64,000 nt of DNA from Pricia mediterranea (GTDB lineage Bacteria; Bacteroidota; Bacteroidia; Flavobacteriales; Flavobacteriaceae): positions 3,880,001 through 3,944,000 of the forward strand of contig NZ_JAVTTP010000001.1 in the NCBI RefSeq assembly GCF_032248455.1, given 5' to 3'. Of the stretch, positions 1 to 9,350 are shown piece after piece. Every line of letters starts with the position of its first letter. Within the stretch, counting starts at the first letter, position 1. Both the position numbers and the translations under genes were made by a program. The notes under the pieces were generated by a model. The model worked only from the letters and a program-made list of their open reading frames with translations. It ran no database searches and was not told where the DNA came from.

Positions 1-2
1 GG

Positions 3-2654
3 GAACTGGGCCGGTTGGTCCAAAATTCCCTGGGAAGCATCTACACCAATTACCGGCCTTTCGAGATTTCCGGGGGGCAGACCCTGACCTTTAATTTTAA
101 GATATACAATAAGATCGTAGAGGTCTTTTTTCCCGAAGTCAAGTTCGATCCGAATACCTTTATCAAGGGGGATATCGCGGCCGATCAGGGCGATTTCAAG
201 CTGAACTTCGAATCCCCGAGCATAACCGCCTTTGGCAACGAAGCCGATGATATCGATATTCGAATCGACAATAAAAATCCGCTGTTCAATACCTTTGTTT
301 CCGTTGGCGACCTTTCGAACAGCTATTACGACGTTAAAGATTTCAACCTGATCAATACGACCTTAAAGGATACCCTTTTCTTTCGGACGGAATTCAAGGG
401 CGGCAGCGAATTCGACGATAGTTATAACCTGAACTTTTACCACACCTTCAACGGCGATAACCGATCTGTTATCGGGCTAAAGACTTCCGATCTTAGTTTT
501 AAGGGCAATACTTGGGTATTGAACAAGAACAATGATAATAAGAACAAGGTCATTTTTAACCGAACGTTGGACAGTATCAGTATCCAGGAAATTGTGATGA
601 ACAATAGCGAGGAAGAACAGATTCGGCTTCGTGGCGAACTAGCTGACTCGACCTATAAAGACCTCGAACTGCAGTTTAAGATCGTATCCCTGAACAAGAT
701 TACCCCTAGTATCGATAGCCTGAAATTAGAGGGCGAGGTAAACGGTACGCTCAACATTCTACAGAAGGATAATATTTACCTGCCCTCGTCCAATCTCGGG
801 ATCGAAGATTTTTCCATCAACGCCATCCGAGTGGGCGATTTGGCCGTGGGTATCGTAGGGAACAAAGACCTGACCGAGTTCTCGGTCAATTCACAGATAA
901 CGGACAACGGGCGTGAAAAGCTGGGGATCGAGGGCCATATTTACAACCGGGGCGACATGCCCGAAGCCGATATTTCAATCCACCTGGACGGATTCGAACT
1001 TACCCCCTTCGCTCCCTTGGCGGAGTCCATTTTGAGCAATATGCGGGGCGATGTCAGTGGCAAGGCGAGCATAAACGGACCTGTAAACAATCCTGATTTC
1101 GGGGGTACGCTAACATTGAACAATGCGGGGCTGGGAGTACCCTACCTGAACGTCGACTACAGTTTTGCGAACGGTTCGCGGGTGGACCTGTACGATCAGA
1201 CCTTTGATTTCGAGGATATTGCGATTACCGACACCGCCAAAAAAACAGGTGCGACCTTAAACGGCACGATAAGCCATTCGTTTTTCGATGATTGGGTGCT
1301 GGATCTCAATGTGGATACAAAAGATAACCGGTTACTTGTTTTAAATACTGAATTTGAAGAAGAAGTACTGTATTACGGTACGGGATACCTGAACGGAAAG
1401 GGTCGGATTTTCGGTCCCACCAAGGCCTTGAATATCAAGGTGGAAGGTGAAACGGCCCGAGGCACCTCCTTAAAGATTCCCCTGAGCGACGTGGCATCGG
1501 TGGGAGACTATTCCTTTATTAATTTTGTGGGAAAAAACGGGTTGGACTCCGTTGACGAAAAGCTCACCTTGGACGAATTTCAAGGACTGGAACTCACGTT
1601 CGACCTCGATGTAACCCCGGATGCCGAAGTGGAAATTGTTACGGATATCGAAACCGGTAGCTCCCTAAAGGGAAGCGGGGTGGGCATTCTGCTGATCCGT
1701 ATCAATACGCGCGGGGCCTTTGAAATGTATGGGGATTTTGTTGTGGTCGATGGGGAATACAACTATAAGTTCGGGGGCGTAATCAACAAGACCTTCAAGG
1801 TAAAACCCGGCGGCACCATTGTTTGGGACCGTGAACCCCTTGAGGCTACCTTAGACCTGGAGGCGGTCTATGCCTTGAACGCCAATCCGGCGCCCCTGCT
1901 CGATAATCCCGGGTACACCCGGCGGATTCCCACCGAAGTGGTCATCAAGCTGACCAACGAATTGGAGAGTCCCGATATCGAATTCCAAATCGATTTTCCA
2001 GGTACGAACTCCATTGTGCAGTCCGAATTGGAATACCGGCTTCAAGACCCCACCGTGGAAGAGCGCAACGCCCTTTTTCTTTTGGCACAAGGCTCGTTCG
2101 TCAACGACCAGACCGGCATCAACGAACAGGCGGTGACCGGCAACCTCTTGCAATCCGCATCGGGACTTCTGAACCAGGTGCTGGGGGAAAACGATAATTT
2201 CAACTTGGGCCTGTCGTACGAACAAGGTTTTTATGATCGGAGTACGGCCTTTGAGACAGAAAGCCGGGTAGGGGTCACCGTATCGACCAAGATCAGCGAT
2301 CGATTGCTGTTCAACGGTAAGGTAGGCGTACCGGTAGGTGGCACCCGCGAAACCGTAATCGCAGGCGACTTTGAAGTGCAGCTGCTGCTCAATGAAGAAG
2401 GTACGCTGAGTGCCAAATTTTTCAACCGCGAAAACGATATCCAAGAGTATCTGGCCGACAGATTAGGCTATACCCAAGGGATCGGGATTTCGTATGAGGT
2501 GGACTTCGATAGTTTTCGGGAACTTTTTAGGAACATCCTAAGTAAAAATGTAGGCGCTAAAAGAAGCCTACCGGATCCCGCCAAAGTGCCTACCGCCGTG
2601 ATGGGCAAGGACAGCCTGTTGCGGTTTTATCCCAAGTCGAAGGGGAGGAGGTAA
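3..2654 (+). CDS. tamB: TamB-like translocation/assembly module, C-terminal part (5' truncated by window)
   Basis: The reading frame is open to the left edge, so only the C-terminal ~880 residues are seen; the gene starts outside the window. The protein is beta-rich with repeated short strands. Its last ~400 residues match the TamB C-terminal domain: a Gly-rich segment followed by a long conserved stretch with IVWDREPLEATLDLEA and LEYRLQDPTVEERNALFLLA. Family knowledge: TamB is a periplasm-spanning AsmA-like protein anchored in the inner membrane that helps outer membrane protein insertion or lipid transport. The C-terminal end here is basic (KSKGRR). It ends in TAA, and the next gene is unrelated and AT-richer. 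Identification is firm; the exact cargo in Bacteroidota is not known from this sequence. Confidence 0.88.
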   Translation, partial: ELGRLVQNSLGSIYTNYRPFEISGGQTLTFNFKIYNKIVEVFFPEVKFDPNTFIKGDIAADQGDFKLNFESPSITAFGNEADDIDIRIDNKNPLFNTFVSVGDLSNSYYDVKDFNLINTTLKDTLFFRTEFKGGSEFDDSYNLNFYHTFNGDNRSVIGLKTSDLSFKGNTWVLNKNNDNKNKVIFNRTLDSISIQEIVMNNSEEEQIRLRGELADSTYKDLELQFKIVSLNKITPSIDSLKLEGEVNGTLNILQKDNIYLPSSNLGIEDFSINAIRVGDLAVGIVGNKDLTEFSVNSQITDNGREKLGIEGHIYNRGDMPEADISIHLDGFELTPFAPLAESILSNMRGDVSGKASINGPVNNPDFGGTLTLNNAGLGVPYLNVDYSFANGSRVDLYDQTFDFEDIAITDTAKKTGATLNGTISHSFFDDWVLDLNVDTKDNRLLVLNTEFEEEVLYYGTGYLNGKGRIFGPTKALNIKVEGETARGTSLKIPLSDVASVGDYSFINFVGKNGLDSVDEKLTLDEFQGLELTFDLDVTPDAEVEIVTDIETGSSLKGSGVGILLIRINTRGAFEMYGDFVVVDGEYNYKFGGVINKTFKVKPGGTIVWDREPLEATLDLEAVYALNANPAPLLDNPGYTRRIPTEVVIKLTNELESPDIEFQIDFPGTNSIVQSELEYRLQDPTVEERNALFLLAQGSFVNDQTGINEQAVTGNLLQSASGLLNQVLGENDNFNLGLSYEQGFYDRSTAFETESRVGVTVSTKISDRLLFNGKVGVPVGGTRETVIAGDFEVQLLLNEEGTLSAKFFNRENDIQEYLADRLGYTQGIGISYEVDFDSFRELFRNILSKNVGAKRSLPDPAKVPTAVMGKDSLLRFYPKSKGRR

Positions 2655-2668
2655 AAGGTAATAGGTTG

Positions 2669-2689
2669 GATGCGCGATGTTCGATGCAC
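2669..2689. repeat. Three 7-bp tandem units upstream of the four-helix-bundle gene
   Basis: Three successive heptamers of the form GATGNNC (gatgcgc, gatgttc, gatgcac) lie directly before the four-helix-bundle gene. The unit length equals that of the long CACCGAG array on the other side of the gene. Short and degenerate, so it could be chance. Confidence 0.45.
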
Positions 2690-2707
2690 GAGGTAAAATA
2701 TAGAATC

Positions 2708-3070
2708 ATGCAACTTCAAAACAAGTTTAAATTTGAAAAGCTAATTACTTGGCAAAATTCTATGGATTTAGGAGAGCATATGGACGTGTTGGCAGATAAT
2801 TTTCCTAAGAAAGAAATTTATAATCTATCCTCCCAATTGAGAAGAGCTGCAGACTCCATTGCACTAAATATATCGGAAGGATCGATTGTTCAGTCAAAAC
2901 CAGAATTTCGAAAATTCATGGGTTACGCAATCCGTTCACTTGCCGAGGTTGTGACATGTATTTATAAGGCCAAAAATAGAAATTATATCGATGTCAATGT
3001 ATTTCAAAAGCATTACGATGATTCTTATAAGTTGATGAATATGATGATTGCATTCAGGAACAAAATTTGA
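2708..3070 (+). CDS. Four-helix-bundle protein (23S rRNA intervening-sequence protein family)
   Basis: 120 residues from the ATG chosen here (TTG at 2666 and ATG at 2684 are possible upstream starts, but would read through the heptamer block). The protein fits the IVP/four-helix-bundle family (PF05635): an early KLITWQNSM helix, a central LSSQLRRAADSIALNISEG signature, then SKPEFRKFMGYAIRSLAEV. Family knowledge: members occur inside 23S rRNA intervening sequences and as free genes, and resemble the Avd accessory protein of diversity-generating retroelements; their function is not settled. No reverse transcriptase or variable repeat is seen nearby. The gene is visibly more AT-rich than tamB and pfkA and sits between two heptamer repeat blocks, which suggests a mobile or recently inserted cassette. 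Confidence 0.85.
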   Translation: MQLQNKFKFEKLITWQNSMDLGEHMDVLADNFPKKEIYNLSSQLRRAADSIALNISEGSIVQSKPEFRKFMGYAIRSLAEVVTCIYKAKNRNYIDVNVFQKHYDDSYKLMNMMIAFRNKI

Positions 3071-3078
3071 TTTTATTA

Positions 3079-3165
3079 CACCGAGCACCGAGCACCGAGC
3101 ACCGAGCACCGAGCACCGAGCACCGAGCACCGAGCACCGAGCACCGAGCACCGAGCACCGAGCAC
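3079..3165. repeat. CACCGAG heptamer tandem array, 12.4 copies
   Basis: A perfect tandem array of the 7-bp unit CACCGAG (87 bp, 12 full units plus CAC) begins 8 bp after the stop codon of the four-helix-bundle gene. Because 21 bp equals three units, it stays open in several frames and creates a spurious ORF on the other strand. It is likely unstable in copy number. Confidence 0.97.
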
Positions 3166-3236
3166 GAAAACATTCGATACCCTGCGAATAGTCTAAATTA
3201 GAACGTCAAACTTCCCTCCGGTTCCACCAATTTTTG

Positions 3237-3244
3237 TACTTTTG
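3237..3244 (+). promoter_or_regulatory. Probable -7 box for pfkA (TACTTTTG)
   Basis: TACTTTTG matches the Bacteroidota -7 consensus TAnnTTTG and lies 17 bp before the pfkA ATG. I could not assign a convincing -33 TTTG element. Confidence 0.5.
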
Positions 3245-3261
3245 CAGCTTAGTTTTTTTTA

Positions 3262-4248
3262 ATGGTTCCAGATATAAAGAAAATAGGGGTGCTGACATCC
3301 GGGGGCGATTCTCCAGGAATGAATGCGGCCATTCGCGCAGTGGTACGGACATGTGCATATATGAAGGTGGACTGTGTGGGGATCTACCGGGGATACCAAG
3401 GCATGATGGAAGGCGACTTTAAGCCGATGGACGCCCGAAGCGTAAACAATATTATCAACAAGGGCGGCACGATATTAAAATCCGCCCGTTGCACTGAATT
3501 CAGAACGGTCGAGGGCCGAAAGAAGGCCTATGAACAACTACGTGCCGAGGGAATAGATGCCTTCGTGGTCATCGGCGGCGACGGCAGTTTTAATGGGGCC
3601 CTGAAATTCAACGAGGAATTCCACTTTCCGATTATCGGCATTCCCGGTACCATCGATAACGATATTTTCGGCACCTCGAATACCTTGGGCTTCGATACCG
3701 CAACCAACACCGTAGTCGACGTAATCGACAAGATCAGGGATACCGCCAGCTCTCACAATAGACTGTTCTTTGTTGAGGTTATGGGCCGTGATGTAGGTCA
3801 TATCGCCCTGAATGCCGGGGTCGGGGCAGGAGCCGAGGAAATTTTGATTCCCGAGGAGAATAGGGGACTTGAGCGTTTGCTCGAATCTTTGAAACGCAGT
3901 AAGAAATCAGGCAAATCGTCGAGCATCGTGGTCGTTGCGGAAGGCGATAAGATTGGAAAAAGCGTTTTTGAACTCAAGGAATACGTTGAGGAACACCTTC
4001 CAATATATGACGTTCGTGTTTCCGTATTAGGGCACATGCAGCGGGGCGGGGCACCTTCGTGTTATGATCGGGTACTGGCCAGCCGAATGGGCGTAAAGGC
4101 CGTAGAAAGTATTTTAGATGGCCAGACCAATTTCATGGTGGGCATACAGAACAACCAAATTATCCTGACCCCCATCAGTAAGGCTATAAAAGGGCATACG
4201 AAAATTGATAAGGAATTGATACGGGTCTCCGAAATTATGACCACGTAA
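3262..4248 (+). CDS. pfkA: ATP-dependent 6-phosphofructokinase
   Basis: 328 residues, the usual length for bacterial PfkA. It phosphorylates fructose 6-phosphate to fructose 1,6-bisphosphate in cytosolic glycolysis. Visible motifs: the nucleotide-binding loop GVLTSGGDSPGMNAA (residues 9-23), GGDGS at 105-109 (phosphate binding and ATP type), the catalytic GTIDND at 129-134 with the proton-acceptor Asp132, the MGRDVGH segment near 174-180, and MQRGG towards the C terminus. The Gly after GGDG is as expected for ATP rather than PPi enzymes. It is followed at 204 bp by gap, so two glycolytic genes are neighbours. The start ATG is preceded by a -7-like box and no Shine-Dalgarno, which is normal in this phylum. 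Confidence 0.97.
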   Translation: MVPDIKKIGVLTSGGDSPGMNAAIRAVVRTCAYMKVDCVGIYRGYQGMMEGDFKPMDARSVNNIINKGGTILKSARCTEFRTVEGRKKAYEQLRAEGIDAFVVIGGDGSFNGALKFNEEFHFPIIGIPGTIDNDIFGTSNTLGFDTATNTVVDVIDKIRDTASSHNRLFFVEVMGRDVGHIALNAGVGAGAEEILIPEENRGLERLLESLKRSKKSGKSSSIVVVAEGDKIGKSVFELKEYVEEHLPIYDVRVSVLGHMQRGGAPSCYDRVLASRMGVKAVESILDGQTNFMVGIQNNQIILTPISKAIKGHTKIDKELIRVSEIMTT

Positions 4249-4256
4249 TTCCTTCC

Positions 4257-4284
4257 GATACCATTGTTTGTTCCGATGGGTATC
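4257..4284 (+). terminator. Possible weak terminator after pfkA
   Basis: GATACCAT and ATGGGTATC can pair across a short loop, followed a few bases later by a T-run (gtgtttttc). The stem is short, so this is only tentative. Confidence 0.35.
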
Positions 4285-4440
4285 AAAGAGTGTTTTTCTT
4301 GCAACTGTGCTTCGTAACCTGTATTTTAGGGTCGTGGTTGGAAGGCTCGAAATATCCGACACTCAATACTATGAACTCGAGACAAGTTCTATATGTGCTG
4401 CAGATGGCACTTTGGAATCAAATACTAATTTTAAACCTAA

Positions 4441-5454
<1,014 letters not shown>

Positions 5455-5476
5455 TTTTAAGCTGTTTTTTAAAGGA

Positions 5477-5522
5477 AATCCTGAAAGTAGGTGATTTTTT
5501 GCCTATTTTCAGGATTCTTTTA
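5477..5522 (+). terminator. Rho-independent terminator after gap
   Basis: A 15-bp arm (aatcctgaaagtagg) pairs with cctattttcaggatt across a T-rich loop with one mismatch, followed by cttttat. It lies about 20 bp after the gap stop codon. Confidence 0.85.
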
Positions 5523-5548
5523 TGCCACCAACCTTATAACTTAAGCAT

Positions 5549-6400
5549 ATGATTTTAATAGTAGATAGCGGAGCCACAAAGTCCGATTGGATTGCCTTGG
5601 ACGAAGAGGGAAACCAACTGTTCATCACCCAGACCTTGGGATTGAGTCCCGAAGTCTTGACCCGCAACGTCATCGAAGACCGGTTGGCCAACAATTTTGA
5701 ACTCTCGAAAAATAAGGACGAGGTAACCCAACTGCATTTTTATGGGGCGGGATGTGGTACCGATCGCATGAAGAATTTTTTGACCGGAATCTTCAAGGAT
5801 TTCTTCCCCAACGCGCAGGCCGATGTCAAGGAGGATACCTATGCCGCTATTTTTTCCACCGTTAAAGTGGGGCATCAGGGCATTGTCTGTATTTTGGGTA
5901 CCGGTTCGAACTGCAGCTATTACGACGGGGAAAATCTCCATCAAAAAGTCACCTCTCTCGGCTATATCCCCATGGACGATGGCAGTGGTAATTTCTTCGG
6001 AAGAAAACTGATACGCGATTATTACTTCAACAAGATCCCGAAGGACCTGGCCGAAAAGTTCGCCGAGCAGTACGACCTCGAGGCGGATGTCATTAAAGAG
6101 AACCTCTACAAACAGCCGAATCCCAATACCTATTTGGCTACCTTCGCCCGCTTTCTGATCGAGAACAAAAACCATCCGTACTCCAAGGGGGTCATCGATA
6201 AGGGCTTTCAGCAATTTATCAATAATTACGTCATGCAATTCGACCTCGCGACCAAGGTGCCAGTCAACTTTGTGGGAAGCATCGCCCATTATCTACGCGA
6301 TGAACTCACCGCTGTGTTGGAGCGCAACGACCTCATCGTAGGGGTCATCCGGCAAAGACCCATTGAGGGGCTTATGGAGTTTCATCGGGAAACGCTCTAA
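5549..6400 (+). CDS. N-acetylglucosamine kinase-like protein (BadF/BadG ATPase family)
   Basis: 283 residues with the ASKHA sugar-kinase fold: phosphate-1 loop at the very start (MILIVDSGATKSDW), CILGTGSNCSYYDG as phosphate-2, then GYIPMDDGSGNFFGRKLI, and NFVGSIAHYL as the adenosine segment. Homologues in Bacteroidota are annotated as N-acetylglucosamine kinase and are thought to phosphorylate GlcNAc (or MurNAc-related sugars) during cell wall recycling. The neighbourhood fits this only loosely, with a muropeptide amidase and a GH3 fusion several kb further on. The substrate is inferred from family, not from residues I can check. Confidence 0.8.
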   Translation: MILIVDSGATKSDWIALDEEGNQLFITQTLGLSPEVLTRNVIEDRLANNFELSKNKDEVTQLHFYGAGCGTDRMKNFLTGIFKDFFPNAQADVKEDTYAAIFSTVKVGHQGIVCILGTGSNCSYYDGENLHQKVTSLGYIPMDDGSGNFFGRKLIRDYYFNKIPKDLAEKFAEQYDLEADVIKENLYKQPNPNTYLATFARFLIENKNHPYSKGVIDKGFQQFINNYVMQFDLATKVPVNFVGSIAHYLRDELTAVLERNDLIVGVIRQRPIEGLMEFHRETL

Positions 6401-6448
6401 CGATTAAAGTCGACCGACTACTAACCCTCTACCGCAACTGCCAGTTTT

Positions 6449-9214
6449 TTAACGTCTACTCCGGTTTCGCGAAGGCTGACTTCTGTTCTCCCATTTAAGA
6501 TCGCTGAGCAAAGAACTCTTTATCCCGATAAAAAAGTACCAGCGGGAATAGGTGCCAAAGGGCGTCCAGTTGAAGTTCATCCGGAAACTTTTCAGGTCGC
6601 GCTCGAAGCGAAGTTGGGTAAGGGTGAAGCCCTTGTTCTTAAAGTCGTAGCCCGATGATCCCCCGACCTTCCAGCGGGGCGAAAGCTCGATATCCCCCGA
6701 AAACATGAGGGAATGGCTGCTGAACTCGTTCTGCCGTGCGGAATTGAAATAGCTGGCGGAGTAGGCCAGTCGAAAATTCCAGGGAATCTTGGTGGCATAG
6801 GGCGGATTTTCGATATCCTCGCCGTCCTTGCCGTAGTCGTCATCGATCATCCGGTTATTGTAATTATCGGCCCGCCCGAAGAGATCATCGTCACGGCCTT
6901 GGCTCTGGGCTACATAGTCATATCCCCCGATGGGCTCATCTTCGAGGGGCTCTTCGTCTTTCTTGCCAAAAGTTTTGCTATCGATGGAGTACCCGATATT
7001 GATGTTGGCGGCCGTAAGGCGAAAAAGACTGCCCCCGTTATCCACATTGAAGGTATTGATCCTCCTTCCGTTGTTGTCTATGGCATAGGGGTCCAGGCCG
7101 GCGGAAAAGTTGATGGACATTTTATTGTTCAGGATATTGGTGCCACCGTTGATGCGCAAGGGGCTCAATTTCAGGGAATCGGACTCAAAGTTATATCCTG
7201 TCGATATGTTAAAATTACTCAGCAACGGTACTTTTTTAGGTTCGGTGGCTGTCGAATCCTTGTCCGTTACCTTCGCCTCCAGGGTATTGGCCAGCGAAAA
7301 ACTGAGACTGTTCGATTTACCCAGCCCGGGAGCGCCGTTCAACGTTCCTTCGAACCGGCTGTATTCCACCAGTTCGTCGAGATCGGAGTTGAAGTATTCA
7401 TCGTAAAACTGGTCGAACGAAGGCGCATATCCATAGCTTAGGGACGGCCGCATCACATGTCGGATGGCCTGGATCTTCTTGTCCTCCCCAAAACTAAAGG
7501 TCCCGTAAACCGTGGTACCGACACTGGCGCTGAGGTTATAGGTGTTGTACCGATCGAAACCGGAGATGGTATCCCTGACCACCTGCCCCCGGGTCTCATC
7601 GGTGGCAGGTACATAGCGTTGGCGAAAGGTCTCCAGCGACCAGACATCCTCATAACTGCCGCCCATACTGACACTGAAAAACTTGGCGACCTTGAAATTC
7701 GTACTGATGGGAATGCGGTGCCGCGCCCCGACCTTGGCCTCGTCGAACATGGCCGCCTTGAGAAAATCCGCGTCGTTGGTGGTCAACTGGTTCCGTGCAT
7801 TGACGTCATACTGAAAGTTGATGTTCTGGATGATCCCCTTTTTGATCCCGTCGCGTTTGGCGAAGGGAAATATCCGCTCCATACTCGCCTGAAAGGTCGG
7901 TAAGGTCATCTGGATGTTTTTCTGGTCCGGGTTTTCCCGGGCAGAGGGACTCGTATTCTGGGAATGGGTGGCGGTGAGGCTCATATTTACCGAAGGATAG
8001 GCCGGAAAAGTCTTGGAATACGAAATCGAGGACGACAGGTTGTTGTTCTGGGTCAGGGGCAGGTTCACTTGGTTGAGCGAGTTTTGATAGTAACTACTGC
8101 TCCCCAAGTTTACGGAAGCGGAGAATCGGGAATTCGGACTCGCTTTTTGGTCCTGCGAGTGCGAAACCTGGATGTTCCAGACCTTGCTGTTGCTATAATC
8201 GTCAAACCCCTTTTGGCTGTTCACCAGATTCTCGTACCTGAAATTGACGTTGCCCCGATAGCGGTACCGCTTGGTGTAGACGCTTTGGGTGCGAAATCCG
8301 TAACTGCCGTTGGTATAGAAATCCCCGGTGAGGGTCAAATCGGCATATTCCGAAAAAGGCACATAGTAGCCTCCGTTCTGTAAAAAATAGCCCCGGTCGG
8401 GGTCGTTACCAAAAGTAGGCATGATCAGGCCCGCCGTACGTCCGACGGTCAAGGGAAAATAGGCAAAGGGGAGGCCGATAGGGGTGGGAACATCGGCGAT
8501 GTAGAGGTTGCTGAAACCGGCGATCACCTTTTTCTTGGGCACGAACTTCGCCTTCCGCAGGCGGATGTAGTAATCGGGATTTATCGTGTCTTGCGAGGTC
8601 GTTATCTTCGCCTCGCTCATAAAATAGACCGAGTCGTTTTCTTTCTTGGTGACCTGGGCGTACACTTTCATCGCATCGCTGCCCAGTTGGCCCAAGCCCG
8701 CCTGCTGTTCGGTACGGGAATTGAAGATCAACGCCTTTTCGGTATCGAAGTTAAAGCGGATACTGTCAGGCCGCACCTCGTTGTCACCTTGCTTGAAAAA
8801 CGGCAGTTGGGTATAATTTCCGAGGGAATCTTTGATCCGTCCCGCATAGACCTCGTTTTTTACGTAGTCCATTATAATAATGCCCGCCTTGAGCTCGGTA
8901 TCCTGATAATAGATTTCCGCTTCGTTGTAGAGGTATATTTTTTGTTCTTTTTGACTAAGCTTCACGTAATCTTTGGCGTTGTATCGAATTTTGTCCAATA
9001 ACAAAGGTTCTTTCCCGTTAGTGGTATCGACAGCAACGGTGTCCTGGACCAAAAGGCTATCTTTTTCAACAGGTCGGGGGAGGAGCGGGGCGACAATGGA
9101 ATCCGGTTCGGCCTTGATGGGCAGGGGTATCAAACCGTCTTCCTGGGCAGCTGCGGACCAGATGCCGGCAACAAGCCAAAGGAGTAATACTAAACGGCGA
9201 TTATTTGATTGCAA
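6449..9214 (-). CDS. lptD: LPS-assembly protein LptD-like, OstA domain plus beta-barrel
   Basis: 921 residues. An N-terminal signal peptide ends near residue 23 (RLVLLLWLVAGIWSAAA then Q). The next ~60 residues are a Pro/Asp-rich linker, followed by an OstA/LptA-like beta-jellyroll (YNAKDYVKLSQKEQKIYLY, about residues 74-160), then a long alternating-strand C-terminal region with many aromatic residues, as in outer membrane barrels. It ends in basic NRSQPSRNRSRR rather than a terminal aromatic, a feature I cannot explain. Family knowledge: LptD places lipopolysaccharide in the outer leaflet. It is divergent from the amidase/mlaD genes, an arrangement common in Bacteroidota. GC is rather high. 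Confidence 0.85.
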   Translation of the reverse strand: MQSNNRRLVLLLWLVAGIWSAAAQEDGLIPLPIKAEPDSIVAPLLPRPVEKDSLLVQDTVAVDTTNGKEPLLLDKIRYNAKDYVKLSQKEQKIYLYNEAEIYYQDTELKAGIIIMDYVKNEVYAGRIKDSLGNYTQLPFFKQGDNEVRPDSIRFNFDTEKALIFNSRTEQQAGLGQLGSDAMKVYAQVTKKENDSVYFMSEAKITTSQDTINPDYYIRLRKAKFVPKKKVIAGFSNLYIADVPTPIGLPFAYFPLTVGRTAGLIMPTFGNDPDRGYFLQNGGYYVPFSEYADLTLTGDFYTNGSYGFRTQSVYTKRYRYRGNVNFRYENLVNSQKGFDDYSNSKVWNIQVSHSQDQKASPNSRFSASVNLGSSSYYQNSLNQVNLPLTQNNNLSSSISYSKTFPAYPSVNMSLTATHSQNTSPSARENPDQKNIQMTLPTFQASMERIFPFAKRDGIKKGIIQNINFQYDVNARNQLTTNDADFLKAAMFDEAKVGARHRIPISTNFKVAKFFSVSMGGSYEDVWSLETFRQRYVPATDETRGQVVRDTISGFDRYNTYNLSASVGTTVYGTFSFGEDKKIQAIRHVMRPSLSYGYAPSFDQFYDEYFNSDLDELVEYSRFEGTLNGAPGLGKSNSLSFSLANTLEAKVTDKDSTATEPKKVPLLSNFNISTGYNFESDSLKLSPLRINGGTNILNNKMSINFSAGLDPYAIDNNGRRINTFNVDNGGSLFRLTAANINIGYSIDSKTFGKKDEEPLEDEPIGGYDYVAQSQGRDDDLFGRADNYNNRMIDDDYGKDGEDIENPPYATKIPWNFRLAYSASYFNSARQNEFSSHSLMFSGDIELSPRWKVGGSSGYDFKNKGFTLTQLRFERDLKSFRMNFNWTPFGTYSRWYFFIGIKSSLLSDLKWENRSQPSRNRSRR

Positions 9215-9294
9215 GGCTTTATATCCTATTTTTGTATTCGTTTGGCATGAAGTTTTCGTTGCAATAGCTAGCGGAAACCGTGATTAAGAGGGTC

Positions 9295-9302
9295 CAAACT
9301 TA
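9295..9302 (-). promoter_or_regulatory. Possible -7 box for lptD (TAAGTTTG on the - strand)
   Basis: CAAACTTA on the + strand reads TAAGTTTG on the - strand, a match to TAnnTTTG, ~80 bp before the lptD start within the divergent intergenic region. No clear -33 element. Confidence 0.35.
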
Positions 9303-9350
9303 CATATATTTTTTGTTCCCGTTATAGGGAGTTACCACAAATTTAACCAA

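Noticed and set aside
2666-2707. Upstream TTG/ATG starts of the four-helix-bundle gene
   Set aside because: They would code through the heptamer block (DARCSMHEV); the ATG at 2708 gives the usual length.
2936-3151. ORF on the - strand with LGARCSV repeats
   Set aside because: It is a translation of the CACCGAG heptamer array (three units equal 21 bp, so no stops). Not a gene.
2708-3165. Diversity-generating retroelement suspected from the Avd-like protein
   Set aside because: No reverse transcriptase, template repeat or variable repeat is visible near the gene.
3079-3165. CRISPR array
   Set aside because: Perfect 7-bp units without spacers; not a CRISPR structure.
6592-8383. Several long frames opposite lptD
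   Set aside because: Shadows of a GC-rich gene on the other strand; composition and motifs fit only lptD.
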